Positions 1-7,013 are shown, numbered from the stretch's first letter. The stretch: 7,127 nucleotides of DNA from Weeksellaceae bacterium (GCA_028698395.1 JAQVDG010000101.1:1-7127); one strand, 5' to 3'. Notes: generated from the sequence alone by a model not told the origin. Program-made: numbers and translations.

Positions 1-78
1 AAATTTCCAGAACTTTTTCCATTTTTATAACTTAAATTTAATAAGTCATTAAGATTCTGAAAAAGTTACAAAAAATAA

Positions 79-114
79 GAAAGCTCGGTTTTACTGAAAA
101 AAAACCGAGCTTTC
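79..114 (-). terminator. Rho-independent terminator after atpC
   Basis: A perfect 14-bp stem pairs 79-92 with 101-114 around an 8-nt loop (93-100). The stem core is AGCTCGG/CCGAGCT. Read on the minus strand, the stem is followed by a T-rich tail (complement of 71-78). It lies 20 bases beyond the atpC stop codon, so it should end the atpD-atpC transcript. The other flank is A/T-rich but lacks an equally clean U tract, so its main direction is minus. Confidence 0.9.
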
Positions 115-133
115 AAATGTATATTTTATTTAA

Positions 134-427
134 TTAATTCGCTAAAATTGTTACAACATTATTGTTCATTTCCACTACTCCACCTGTAACGTCAAAATGA
201 TAAACCAATTCGTTCCCGGGAACTTTCTCAAGTTTCCCTGAAACATTATCAAAATCAGCAACTGTTTTTGAATGTAGTTTAATTTTAATAGTTCCTTTAT
301 CTAATGAAGAAACAATAGCTGCATGGTTATTCAACATCTGGAATTCCCCATCCCTTCCCGGAACGGTTACTGCATCTACTTCTCCTTCAAAGATTACGTG
401 TTGTGGCGTTATGATATGTAATTTCAT
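134..427 (-). CDS. atpC: F1Fo ATP synthase epsilon subunit (short form)
   Basis: Encodes 97 residues. Epsilon sits on the central stalk with gamma and couples F1 rotation to the c-ring. The N-terminal beta-sandwich is recognisable: a start like MKLHIITPQH, then GRDGEFQMLNNHA (residues 24-36), matching the family's G-x-x-GE-x-x-x-x-x-x-HA signature, and a closing GGVVEMNNNVVTIL segment (82-95). E. coli epsilon is 139 residues; here the protein stops right after the sandwich, so the two-helix C-terminal domain that can inhibit F1 is absent. About 20 extra residues (roughly 55-74) are inserted between two strands. The gene follows atpD by 72 bp and ends at a strong hairpin terminator, so the two are probably co-transcribed. 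Short epsilon proteins are usual in Bacteroidetes, so I read this as the normal form rather than a truncation. Confidence 0.95.
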   Translation of the reverse strand: MKLHIITPQHVIFEGEVDAVTVPGRDGEFQMLNNHAAIVSSLDKGTIKIKLHSKTVADFDNVSGKLEKVPGNELVYHFDVTGGVVEMNNNVVTILAN

Positions 428-499
428 CTTATATTTTTATTTCAGGTTTCATACTTCAAGCTCCACGTTGAACGTAAAACTATAACACAAAACAAGTTT

Positions 500-2069
<1,570 letters not shown>

Positions 2070-2251
2070 CTCTAATAAAAAATAAGATTTTTATCAGTCA
2101 TCGGGCTTTTTGCTTTCTTTCATCCTTTATTGTTGTTTTAAAGGTAATTATATTCAAAACAAAATCTGAATTACATTTTTTGACTAAAAAATATTTTATT
2201 CTATTTCGGATTAAATTCATTGAACTAAATTTTCTCTTTCGAGTAAATCCT

Positions 2252-2259
2252 TACCTTTG
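2252..2259 (+). promoter_or_regulatory. Candidate -7 element of ribF, almost touching the start codon
   Basis: TACCTTTG matches TAnnTTTG exactly and ends only 4 bases before the ribF ATG at 2264. A transcript starting the usual few bases after this box would have essentially no 5' leader. No good TTG -33 element is seen 17-20 bases upstream; the closest TTG (2220-2222) is 29 bases away. The element supports 2264 as the true start over the upstream in-frame TTG at 2180. Confidence 0.5.
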
Positions 2260-2263
2260 CACG

Positions 2264-3190
2264 ATGAAAATTTTTGAAAAAATTTCAGACTGTAAAGGAA
2301 TTAAAAAACCTGTTTTAACTCTGGGAACTTTTGATGGTTTGCACATTGGACATCAGTCTATTTTGAAAAAGTTGAATCAGATTGCAAATGAAGTGAACGG
2401 CGAAAGTGTTTTGCTGACTTTTGAACCTCATCCAAGAATTGTTTTAAATAAATCGCCCGAAAGTTTGCAAATGCTCACAACTTTATCAGAGAAAATCAAA
2501 TTTTTAGAGAATTATGGTTTACAGAATTTAATTCTTCATCCATTTACTCAAAAATTTTCAGAATTAAGTGCTACTGATTTTGTTAAAAAATTATTGGTTG
2601 ATGAAATTGGAATTCATACCATTATAATTGGTTATGACCATCATTTTGGAAAAGGACGTGAGGGAAATTATGAATTATTGCATCAACTTTCCAAAGAATA
2701 CGGTTTCAACTGTATTCAAATTGAAGAAGTAAAATCAAATAACGCACATATCAGTTCGACTCAAATCCGAAAAGCTTTATCAGAAGGTAAAATTGAATAT
2801 GCCAATCAAGGGTTAAATCGAAATTATTCTTTGACAGGAAAAGTAATTCACGGTGATAAATTAGGAAGAACTTTAGGTTTTCCCACTGCAAATTTAGAAA
2901 CAGAACAATACAAACTCCTTCCTGAAAATGGAGTTTATATGTCAAAACTTTATCGACAAGGAAAAACCTATAAAGCTTTAACCAGTATTGGAACACGACC
3001 TACAATTACTCATTCGGGCGAAAAAAGAGTGGAAACTTTTGTATTGGACTTTGATGAGGCTATTTATGGTGAACTAATCGAAATTGAATTTTTACATAAA
3101 ATTCGGGATGACAAAAAGTTTGATTCATTGGATGAATTAGTTCAACAAATGAACAAAGACAAAGATTTTGCTGAAAAGTTTCATTTATAA
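2264..3190 (+). CDS. ribF: Bifunctional riboflavin kinase / FMN adenylyltransferase
   Basis: Encodes 308 residues, a typical length for RibF, which phosphorylates riboflavin to FMN and then adenylates FMN to FAD in the cytoplasm. The N-terminal nucleotidyltransferase domain (about 15-175) shows GTFDGLHIGH (21-30) with the HxGH signature, TFEPHP (52-57), GYDHHFGKGREG (123-134) and ISSTQIR (163-169). The C-terminal riboflavin kinase domain (about 188-305) shows GKVIHGDKLGRTLGFPTAN (192-210), whose PTAN binds ATP-Mg; NGVY (222-225); IGTRPT (242-247); and VETFVLDF (256-263) with the probable catalytic Glu257. The reading frame stays open upstream to a TTG at 2180, but the extra 28 residues do not resemble the family and would cover the promoter box, so the ATG at 2264 is chosen. 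The pirin gene follows 25 bp downstream in the same direction but has its own promoter-like box. Confidence 0.97.
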   Translation: MKIFEKISDCKGIKKPVLTLGTFDGLHIGHQSILKKLNQIANEVNGESVLLTFEPHPRIVLNKSPESLQMLTTLSEKIKFLENYGLQNLILHPFTQKFSELSATDFVKKLLVDEIGIHTIIIGYDHHFGKGREGNYELLHQLSKEYGFNCIQIEEVKSNNAHISSTQIRKALSEGKIEYANQGLNRNYSLTGKVIHGDKLGRTLGFPTANLETEQYKLLPENGVYMSKLYRQGKTYKALTSIGTRPTITHSGEKRVETFVLDFDEAIYGELIEIEFLHKIRDDKKFDSLDELVQQMNKDKDFAEKFHL

Positions 3191-3194
3191 AAAC

Positions 3195-3202
3195 TATATT
3201 TG
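3195..3202 (+). promoter_or_regulatory. Candidate -7 element of the pirin gene
   Basis: TATATTTG matches TAnnTTTG within the 25-bp gap between ribF and the pirin gene, 13 bases before its ATG. A TTG at 3168-3170 (inside ribF) is 24 bases upstream, longer than the ideal spacing. The pirin gene may therefore be transcribed both by read-through from ribF and from this internal promoter. Confidence 0.4.
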
Positions 3203-3215
3203 AGAAAAAGAAAAT

Positions 3216-4109
3216 ATGTCAAATGTAGGAATCATTATAGAGGAAAGAGCGGCAGACATTGGGAATTTCATGGTAGGTCGTCTTTTACCATTTAAACAAA
3301 AAAGAACAGTCGGACCTTTTGCTTTTATCGATCACATGGGACCGGCAGATTTAAAAGATTATCAGAATTTAGATGTAGCTCCACACCCCCACATTGGTTT
3401 ATCCACACTTACTTATTTGTTTGAAGGTGCCATTCATCACCGCGACAGTATAGGTTCTGACATTATCATTGAACCGGGTGCAGTAAATTGGATGACAGCC
3501 GGAAAAGGAGTTGTTCATTCAGAAAGAACACCGGAATATTTGAGAACAACTTCCAAAAAATTACACGGTTTACAAATTTGGGTGGCTCTTCCAAAAGAAT
3601 TGGAAGAAACAGAACCGATTTTTACACATATTGAAGCCAAACAATTACCCGTTTGGACAGAAGGCGAATTGAATTTTAAACTCATTGCCGGCCAGGTTTT
3701 TAATCGTAAATCGCCCGTTCCGGTTCATAGTAATTTATATTTTATCGAAATCAAATCCAAGAAAGAAAGTTGGGTGAAAATCGGAGTAGATTTATTTGGT
3801 GAAAGTGCTTTGTACATTTTGGAAGGAAGTATTTTAGAAGGAAATAATGAATATGGACCTAAACAAATTTTAATTGCCAAAGATTCTAAATTATGTGAAT
3901 TTAAAATGGCAGAAAACTCAACAATTTATATTTTTGGTGGAGAAATTTTTCCGGAAGAACGCTATATCTATTGGAATTTTGTTTCAAGTAGCAAAGAACG
4001 AATCGAACAGGCCAAAACAGATTGGTTAAAACAAAATTTCCCGAAAGTAAAAGGTGAAACAGAATTTGTTCCTTTACCTCCTCAGGACAAACGATTTAAA
4101 TTGAAGTGA
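3216..4109 (+). CDS. Pirin family protein (bicupin iron-binding protein)
   Basis: Encodes 297 residues with the pirin fold, two cupin barrels with a metal site in the N-terminal one. The conserved block VAPHPHIGLSTLTYLFEG (54-71) supplies His57 and His59, and KGVVHSE (97-103) supplies His101 and Glu103. These correspond to the four iron ligands of human pirin (His56, His58, His101, Glu103), so the metal site is intact. Further family features are GAVNWMTAGKG (88-98) and LHGLQIWVALP (116-126). Some bacterial pirins have quercetin 2,3-dioxygenase activity and others bind metabolic enzymes; the sequence does not say which applies here. The C-terminal cupin (about 150-245) shows weaker identity, as usual. 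The last 36 bases overlap the 3' end of the convergent urea-transporter gene. The start MSNVGIIIEER fits the family and leaves a plausible promoter box upstream. Confidence 0.95.
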   Translation: MSNVGIIIEERAADIGNFMVGRLLPFKQKRTVGPFAFIDHMGPADLKDYQNLDVAPHPHIGLSTLTYLFEGAIHHRDSIGSDIIIEPGAVNWMTAGKGVVHSERTPEYLRTTSKKLHGLQIWVALPKELEETEPIFTHIEAKQLPVWTEGELNFKLIAGQVFNRKSPVPVHSNLYFIEIKSKKESWVKIGVDLFGESALYILEGSILEGNNEYGPKQILIAKDSKLCEFKMAENSTIYIFGGEIFPEERYIYWNFVSSSKERIEQAKTDWLKQNFPKVKGETEFVPLPPQDKRFKLK

Positions 4110-4952
4110 TTTTTTCTGAATAAAAAGCGTCAACCAAGTTCCGGCAACAAAAGGAAAGGTTAAAACACCTCCTACTGCTTTTAAAATTTCAGTTTCTACT
4201 AAAATTAGTTGAACCAATAGAGTCAAAATTATTGAAATTACTACCCAAACTCCATCTTTCAGACGAGAACCAGCAAAAACAATCGCAGTCAAAACAGCAT
4301 TATAGCCAAATAATCCTGCAGTAATATCTTCTGGATTTTGACCCAAATAAAATGCCAATAAAGAAGTTAAAAAAGCTGCAAATAAACCGTATAATCCTGC
4401 AGCAAGCGAATGAATACAAACTCCCAAAAAAAATAAAATTCCTATCCAAAAATCAGATTGAAAAATTACCTGAGCATACGATTTTGGAGCTAAAAGTAAA
4501 AAATCTATCCACTTTAAATTACCTTCCGGATGATTTTCAGAGGGCAAAACCGATGAGGAAATTGTCAAAAAATAAATAAAAACCCAAGCAACCAAAATAA
4601 AGGGAAAAGTATAAGCCGGAAATTTTATTTTAATAAAAAACCGCTGAAGTAAAGTTGCTAAAACTGCTCCTAAAACAACTAATAATCCAATCCAAATTGT
4701 AAATTCAAACAGAAAAACCAAAACAACACCCACCAAAGCTGCACTAAATCCATATAAACCGGCTTTAATCTCTTTTTCGGGGAATTTCAGAATTTGAGCA
4801 ATGATTGTTCCGCTCAATGTTGCTAAAATTACCGCTAATCCATATTTCCAATTGGAAATTGTTAAAGTTGACAAAAAAATCAATCCCGTTAGGGCATTTT
4901 CCTGAAGCATAATTTGCCCAATTCCTTTTAATGTCCAATTGATAATTTTCAT
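4074..4952 (-). CDS. Urea transporter family protein (SLC14/UT type channel)
   Basis: Encodes 292 residues, very hydrophobic, with about ten membrane segments arranged as two homologous halves, as in bacterial and mammalian UT channels that pass urea down its gradient. First half: Q-I-M-L-Q-E-N-A-L-T-G (13-23), AGLYGFSAALVGVVL (64-78), FPAYTFPFILVAW (111-123). Second half: Q-V-I-F-Q-S-D-F-W-I-G (161-171), AGLFGYNAVLTAIVF (212-226), LTFPFVAGTWL (264-274). Gln13 and Gln161 align with the paired pore glutamines of UT-B, and Thr115 and Thr265 with the pore threonines, so the selectivity filter looks intact. Residues 133-150 form a polar loop between the halves. No urease or nickel gene is visible, so the physiological link is unknown. 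Its own promoter-like box lies 21 bases upstream, and its 3' end is embedded in the pirin gene. Confidence 0.92.
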   Translation of the reverse strand: MKIINWTLKGIGQIMLQENALTGLIFLSTLTISNWKYGLAVILATLSGTIIAQILKFPEKEIKAGLYGFSAALVGVVLVFLFEFTIWIGLLVVLGAVLATLLQRFFIKIKFPAYTFPFILVAWVFIYFLTISSSVLPSENHPEGNLKWIDFLLLAPKSYAQVIFQSDFWIGILFFLGVCIHSLAAGLYGLFAAFLTSLLAFYLGQNPEDITAGLFGYNAVLTAIVFAGSRLKDGVWVVISIILTLLVQLILVETEILKAVGGVLTFPFVAGTWLTLFIQKKSLQFKSFVLRR

Positions 4953-4973
4953 TTATCTGGCAAAATAAACGCA

Positions 4974-4981
4974 CAAAAGTA
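4974..4981 (-). promoter_or_regulatory. Candidate -7 element of the urea transporter gene
   Basis: TACTTTTG on the minus strand matches TAnnTTTG and lies 21 bases before the ATG at 4952. The nearest clear TTG upstream is 24 bases from the box. This suggests the transporter can be transcribed independently of the methyltransferase gene, which ends 73 bases upstream. Confidence 0.45.
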
Positions 4982-5025
4982 CAATTTAAAAACTGATTGT
5001 TTTTTCAAAAAGAAAAAAGTGATTT

Positions 5026-5625
5026 TTATTTTTTTGAAAGATGAATGAACAATTCGGAATTTTTCCGTGGTTCAATACTATTATAGCAGTTTTCCATTTT
5101 TTCAACTGTAAAAAATGGTTCAAAAAGTGGAATGTATTCAGTTTTATTTCCGCCAAAAGGAGGTCCTTGTTTTTCAAACTCACGACTAAAAAGCACACCG
5201 ATTATTTTTCCATTTTCATTTAATAGTTCATTTGCTTTTTGAGCATATTTTTCTCGTTTTTCGGGTGAAATAGCACAGAAAAAAGTTTGCTCGATGATAA
5301 GGTCATGTTTTTCTTGATGTTGGAAAAAATCTTCACACAAAATACGTACATTCATTAAATTCTTGAACTTTTCGTTCAAGCGTTCAACTGCTTTGGGAGC
5401 AATATCCAACAAAGTAATAGTGGTAAAACCATGCTCAACTAAAAATTCTGCTTCATAAGCATTTCCACATCCGGGAATAAGGATTTTTGCTGATTTGTTC
5501 GGGAAATTCATCATAAAATCTGTGATAGCCGGCGAAGCATAACCAATATCCCAACCGGTTAGATTATTCTCCCAACGTTGGTTCCAAAAATCCTGGTTTA
5601 ATTTATTTTGAATTGTTTTTTTCAC
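5026..5625 (-). CDS. SAM-dependent methyltransferase, TPMT/HOL family (thiol, thiocyanate or chalcogenide type)
   Basis: Encodes 199 residues, a class I Rossmann methyltransferase. Family marks: GWDIGYASPAI (24-34); motif I ILIPGCGNAYEAEFL (48-62), which binds SAM; acidic LLDIAP (72-77) after strand 2; CEDFF (97-101); EQTFFCAISPEKR (112-124); GPPFGGNKTEY (154-164); and the C-terminal PRKNSE (186-191). This order (WDxG, PGCG, FCAIxPExR, GPP, RK..E) is that of the TPMT superfamily and is close to the plant HOL enzymes that methylate thiocyanate, bisulfide and halides; related bacterial enzymes methylate thiols or selenium and tellurium species. The exact substrate cannot be read from sequence. 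Its first 23 bases overlap the end of the upstream rhodanese gene, so the two are translationally linked. No clear GC-rich terminator follows, only an A/T-only imperfect hairpin near 5000-5036. Confidence 0.9.
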   Translation of the reverse strand: MKKTIQNKLNQDFWNQRWENNLTGWDIGYASPAITDFMMNFPNKSAKILIPGCGNAYEAEFLVEHGFTTITLLDIAPKAVERLNEKFKNLMNVRILCEDFFQHQEKHDLIIEQTFFCAISPEKREKYAQKANELLNENGKIIGVLFSREFEKQGPPFGGNKTEYIPLFEPFFTVEKMENCYNSIEPRKNSELFIHLSKK

Positions 5626-5950
5626 TTTGATTTATTTTTTGACAAATGTAATTTACGTTTTGCCATGAGCCACCATTGAAAACATTTTGAATTCCATGTT
5701 TTTCTAAAATTCTTTTAGCTTGTGCACTTCGGATTCCACTTCGGCAAAAAACAATAATATTCGTTTTATTTTGACACTTTTTTATTTGATTATCAAGAGA
5801 TGAAAGCGTAATATTTACAGCCCCATTCACACTTCCTGACTGAAATTCAGACGGAGTTCGAACGTCAATCAAAAAGACATCTGATTGTATGATTTCTTCT
5901 AAGTTAACACGATTTCCTCCACCTACTAATTTTTTCAAAAATCCAAACAT
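5603..5950 (-). CDS. Single-domain rhodanese-like sulfurtransferase
   Basis: Encodes 115 residues, the size of GlpE-type rhodaneses, which carry sulfane sulfur as a persulfide and pass it to cyanide, thiols or a partner protein. Seen: DVFLIDVRTPSEF (24-36), the CH2A-like motif with the family's D-V-R; GSVNGAVNI (39-47); the active-site loop CRSGIRS (69-75), with the persulfide-forming Cys69 and a six-residue loop typical of sulfurtransferases rather than phosphatases; and FNGGSWQNV (91-99). The first 13 residues (MFGFLKKLVGGGN) form a short amphipathic lead without a convincing signal peptide, so the protein is probably cytoplasmic. It is the first gene of an overlapping pair with the methyltransferase, and a promoter box and a CRP/FNR-like dyad lie upstream. 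Confidence 0.93.
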   Translation of the reverse strand: MFGFLKKLVGGGNRVNLEEIIQSDVFLIDVRTPSEFQSGSVNGAVNITLSSLDNQIKKCQNKTNIIVFCRSGIRSAQAKRILEKHGIQNVFNGGSWQNVNYICQKINQSEKNNSK

Positions 5951-5970
5951 ATTTTTTTAGTTTAAGAACA

Positions 5971-5978
5971 CAAAATTA
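5971..5978 (-). promoter_or_regulatory. Candidate -7 element of the rhodanese-methyltransferase operon
   Basis: TAATTTTG on the minus strand fits TAnnTTTG and sits 20 bases before the rhodanese ATG at 5950. There is no TTG at the expected -33 distance (TTA is the nearest), which would suit a promoter that needs an activator. Confidence 0.45.
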
Positions 5979-5999
5979 CAGATTTTATATTCCTAAGGT

Positions 6000-6013
6000 G
6001 TAACTTTTGTTAC
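6000..6013. promoter_or_regulatory. GTAAC-N4-GTTAC dyad, candidate CRP/FNR-family operator
   Basis: Perfect 5-bp arms separated by TTTT give a 14-bp dyad, the same half-site geometry as FNR-type sites (TTGAT-N4-ATCAA). Its centre is about 40 bases upstream of the start expected from the -7 box at 5971-5978, close to the -41.5 position of class II activator sites. It lies between the terminator of the gene upstream and the rhodanese promoter. The regulator itself is not in this window. Confidence 0.4.
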
Positions 6014-6027
6014 TTTTTATAAAAACA

Positions 6028-6055
6028 AAAATGAGGCGAAAAATCACCTCATTTT
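6028..6055 (-). terminator. Rho-independent terminator after the secreted protein gene
   Basis: A perfect 9-bp stem pairs 6028-6036 with 6047-6055 (AAAATGAGG/CCTCATTTT) around a 10-nt loop. On the minus strand it is followed by TTGTTTTT, a good U-rich tail, 18 bases past the stop of the 6074-6844 gene. The plus-strand side also has a T run (6062-6069), but farther from the stem, so weak bidirectional action is possible. Confidence 0.8.
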
Positions 6056-6073
6056 ATATTGTTTTTTTTAGAT

Positions 6074-6844
6074 TTAGTATAAGTAACCCATTACTTGATA
6101 AGCTCTTCGTCCGTTAAAATTAACTTTTGCATAAAGCACTCCAAAATATTCATAATAACGTCGTCCATTGATGAATACTCTTTCATAATCTGCAGGTAAA
6201 ACACTCACAATTGCACCAACCGGAGGTTGAACTACATAAAAACTGTCATAATCCCAAACATAAAAAGTTCCGTGGTAATAATGATAATGACTTCCACCTA
6301 TATAAATATTCAAATGATTTTGGGGCAACTGATGAATTCGCATTCCAAAAGGTGCTGCTACTCTACGATAACGATTATTCTGGAATTGATAAAAATATCC
6401 ATTGTCCATATAATAGTTATAATTATTATGCCGAACAGCATCAAAATTTCCTGTATTTCCTGAGTAATAAATAGTTCTTTCTGATGTTGAACGAGTAAAT
6501 CGAACAGAATTCCGGCTGAAGTTTTGTGCTTCGGGTTGCCGATCAATACGAATAATATTGGAATTTTGTGCAGAAGAAAATTCATTTGATGAAAAAGTGT
6601 TTCCACTTTGGCGCGGCTGAGAATTTATTCGGGGATTATTTGGAGAAACAACTTTACCATTTCGGGATTCTGACCGGGCACGTACTCCGGATTCTGATTG
6701 AGCCCGTACATTGGAAGTTGAATGTACATTCGTTGTTGTGTTTGAAGTGTTTCTTACGGTTGTGTTTCCGTTTCTACTTTGAGCTTCTGCACTTAAAGTA
6801 TAAAATCCTAAAATAATTGCTAAAGAAAGTCTAAGTGTCTTCAT
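6074..6844 (-). CDS. Secreted Ser/Asn/Arg-rich protein with Tyr-rich DUF6515-like C-terminal domain
   Basis: Encodes 256 residues. A signal peptide is clear: MKTLR, a hydrophobic stretch, then AEA (19-21) with likely cleavage before Gln22; no lipobox Cys is present, so a periplasmic or exported soluble protein is expected. Residues 22-120 are low in complexity, rich in Ser, Asn, Thr and Arg, including the near-repeat RAQSESGVRARSES (47-60); this part is probably disordered. Residues 125-256 are rich in Tyr and Gly with a repeated pattern: PFGMRI...LP...IGG..Y..Y.G.FY (165-195), PVGAIV...LP...ING..Y..Y.G.LY (208-238), and a shorter NYNYYMDNGYFY (141-152). This matches my memory of the DUF6515 family, whose function is unknown. 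A strong terminator follows. No TAnnTTTG box is seen upstream, unlike the other genes here; instead there are several palindromes. Confidence 0.85.
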   Translation of the reverse strand: MKTLRLSLAIILGFYTLSAEAQSRNGNTTVRNTSNTTTNVHSTSNVRAQSESGVRARSESRNGKVVSPNNPRINSQPRQSGNTFSSNEFSSAQNSNIIRIDRQPEAQNFSRNSVRFTRSTSERTIYYSGNTGNFDAVRHNNYNYYMDNGYFYQFQNNRYRRVAAPFGMRIHQLPQNHLNIYIGGSHYHYYHGTFYVWDYDSFYVVQPPVGAIVSVLPADYERVFINGRRYYEYFGVLYAKVNFNGRRAYQVMGYLY

Positions 6845-6853
6845 AACGTTATG
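6842..6853. repeat. 12-bp palindrome over the start codon of the secreted protein gene
   Basis: CATAACGTTATG is a perfect palindrome whose first three bases are the complement of the ATG start. A second, interrupted palindrome (AAGTAT-T-ATACTT, 6858-6870) lies 4 bases farther upstream. In RNA both would be small A/U-rich hairpins; in DNA they could be protein sites. Function not known. Confidence 0.4.
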
Positions 6854-6919
6854 GTTTAAGTATTATACTTTATCTACTCTACCAATTCCGTGCTACTTTT
6901 AAAATTTTTATCTTTTTAT

Positions 6920-6946
6920 TTGTTAATTTTTTAATTTTATTAACAA
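6920..6946. repeat. Inverted repeat with 8-bp arms in the 169-bp gap
   Basis: TTGTTAAT (6920-6927) and ATTAACAA (6939-6946) are perfect reverse complements with 11 bases between them. The whole gap 6845-7013 is very A/T-rich, so some chance self-complementarity is expected; this one includes a G-C pair and ends cleanly. Confidence 0.4.
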
Positions 6947-6953
6947 TAAAAAT

Positions 6954-6969
6954 ATAAACAGCTGTTTAT
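6954..6969. promoter_or_regulatory. 16-bp perfect palindrome, candidate operator or weak terminator
   Basis: ATAAACAGCTGTTTAT is perfectly palindromic with no spacer, as expected for a site bound by a protein dimer. It lies 45 bases after the stop of the partial gene at 7014 and about 110 bases before the secreted protein gene's start. On the minus strand it is followed by ATTTTTATT, so as RNA it could also form a 6-bp hairpin with a 4-nt loop and act as a weak terminator for the partial gene. Confidence 0.4.
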
Positions 6970-7013
6970 CAGGTTTTTATTTTTTAATTATTTTTTTTAC
7001 TTTTTTGAGAAAT

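Noticed and set aside
1..22. Possible start of another minus-strand gene (ATG at 20-22, reading MEKVLEI to the left edge)
   Set aside because: Only seven codons are visible and there is no promoter box upstream, so it cannot be told from chance. The rest of 1-78 shows no further feature besides the terminator tail.
453..499. Small inverted repeat TTCAA-N8-TTGAA in the atpD-atpC gap
   Set aside because: Five-base arms in such A/T-rich DNA are expected by chance, and no related copy is seen elsewhere in the window.
2180..2263. N-terminal extension of RibF starting at a TTG
   Set aside because: The extra 28 residues do not look like the RibF family, the ATG at 2264 gives the normal length and start, and the extension would cover the promoter box at 2252-2259.
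5000..5036. Terminator after the methyltransferase gene
   Set aside because: Only an imperfect A/T-only pairing is present, with no GC-rich stem, so it is too weak to annotate as a terminator.
3216..5950. Pirin, urea transporter, rhodanese and methyltransferase as one defence or metabolic island
   Set aside because: The genes lie on different strands with separate promoter boxes, the families are ordinary chromosomal ones, and no mobile or defence marker is present; only the rhodanese-methyltransferase pair has real linkage evidence.
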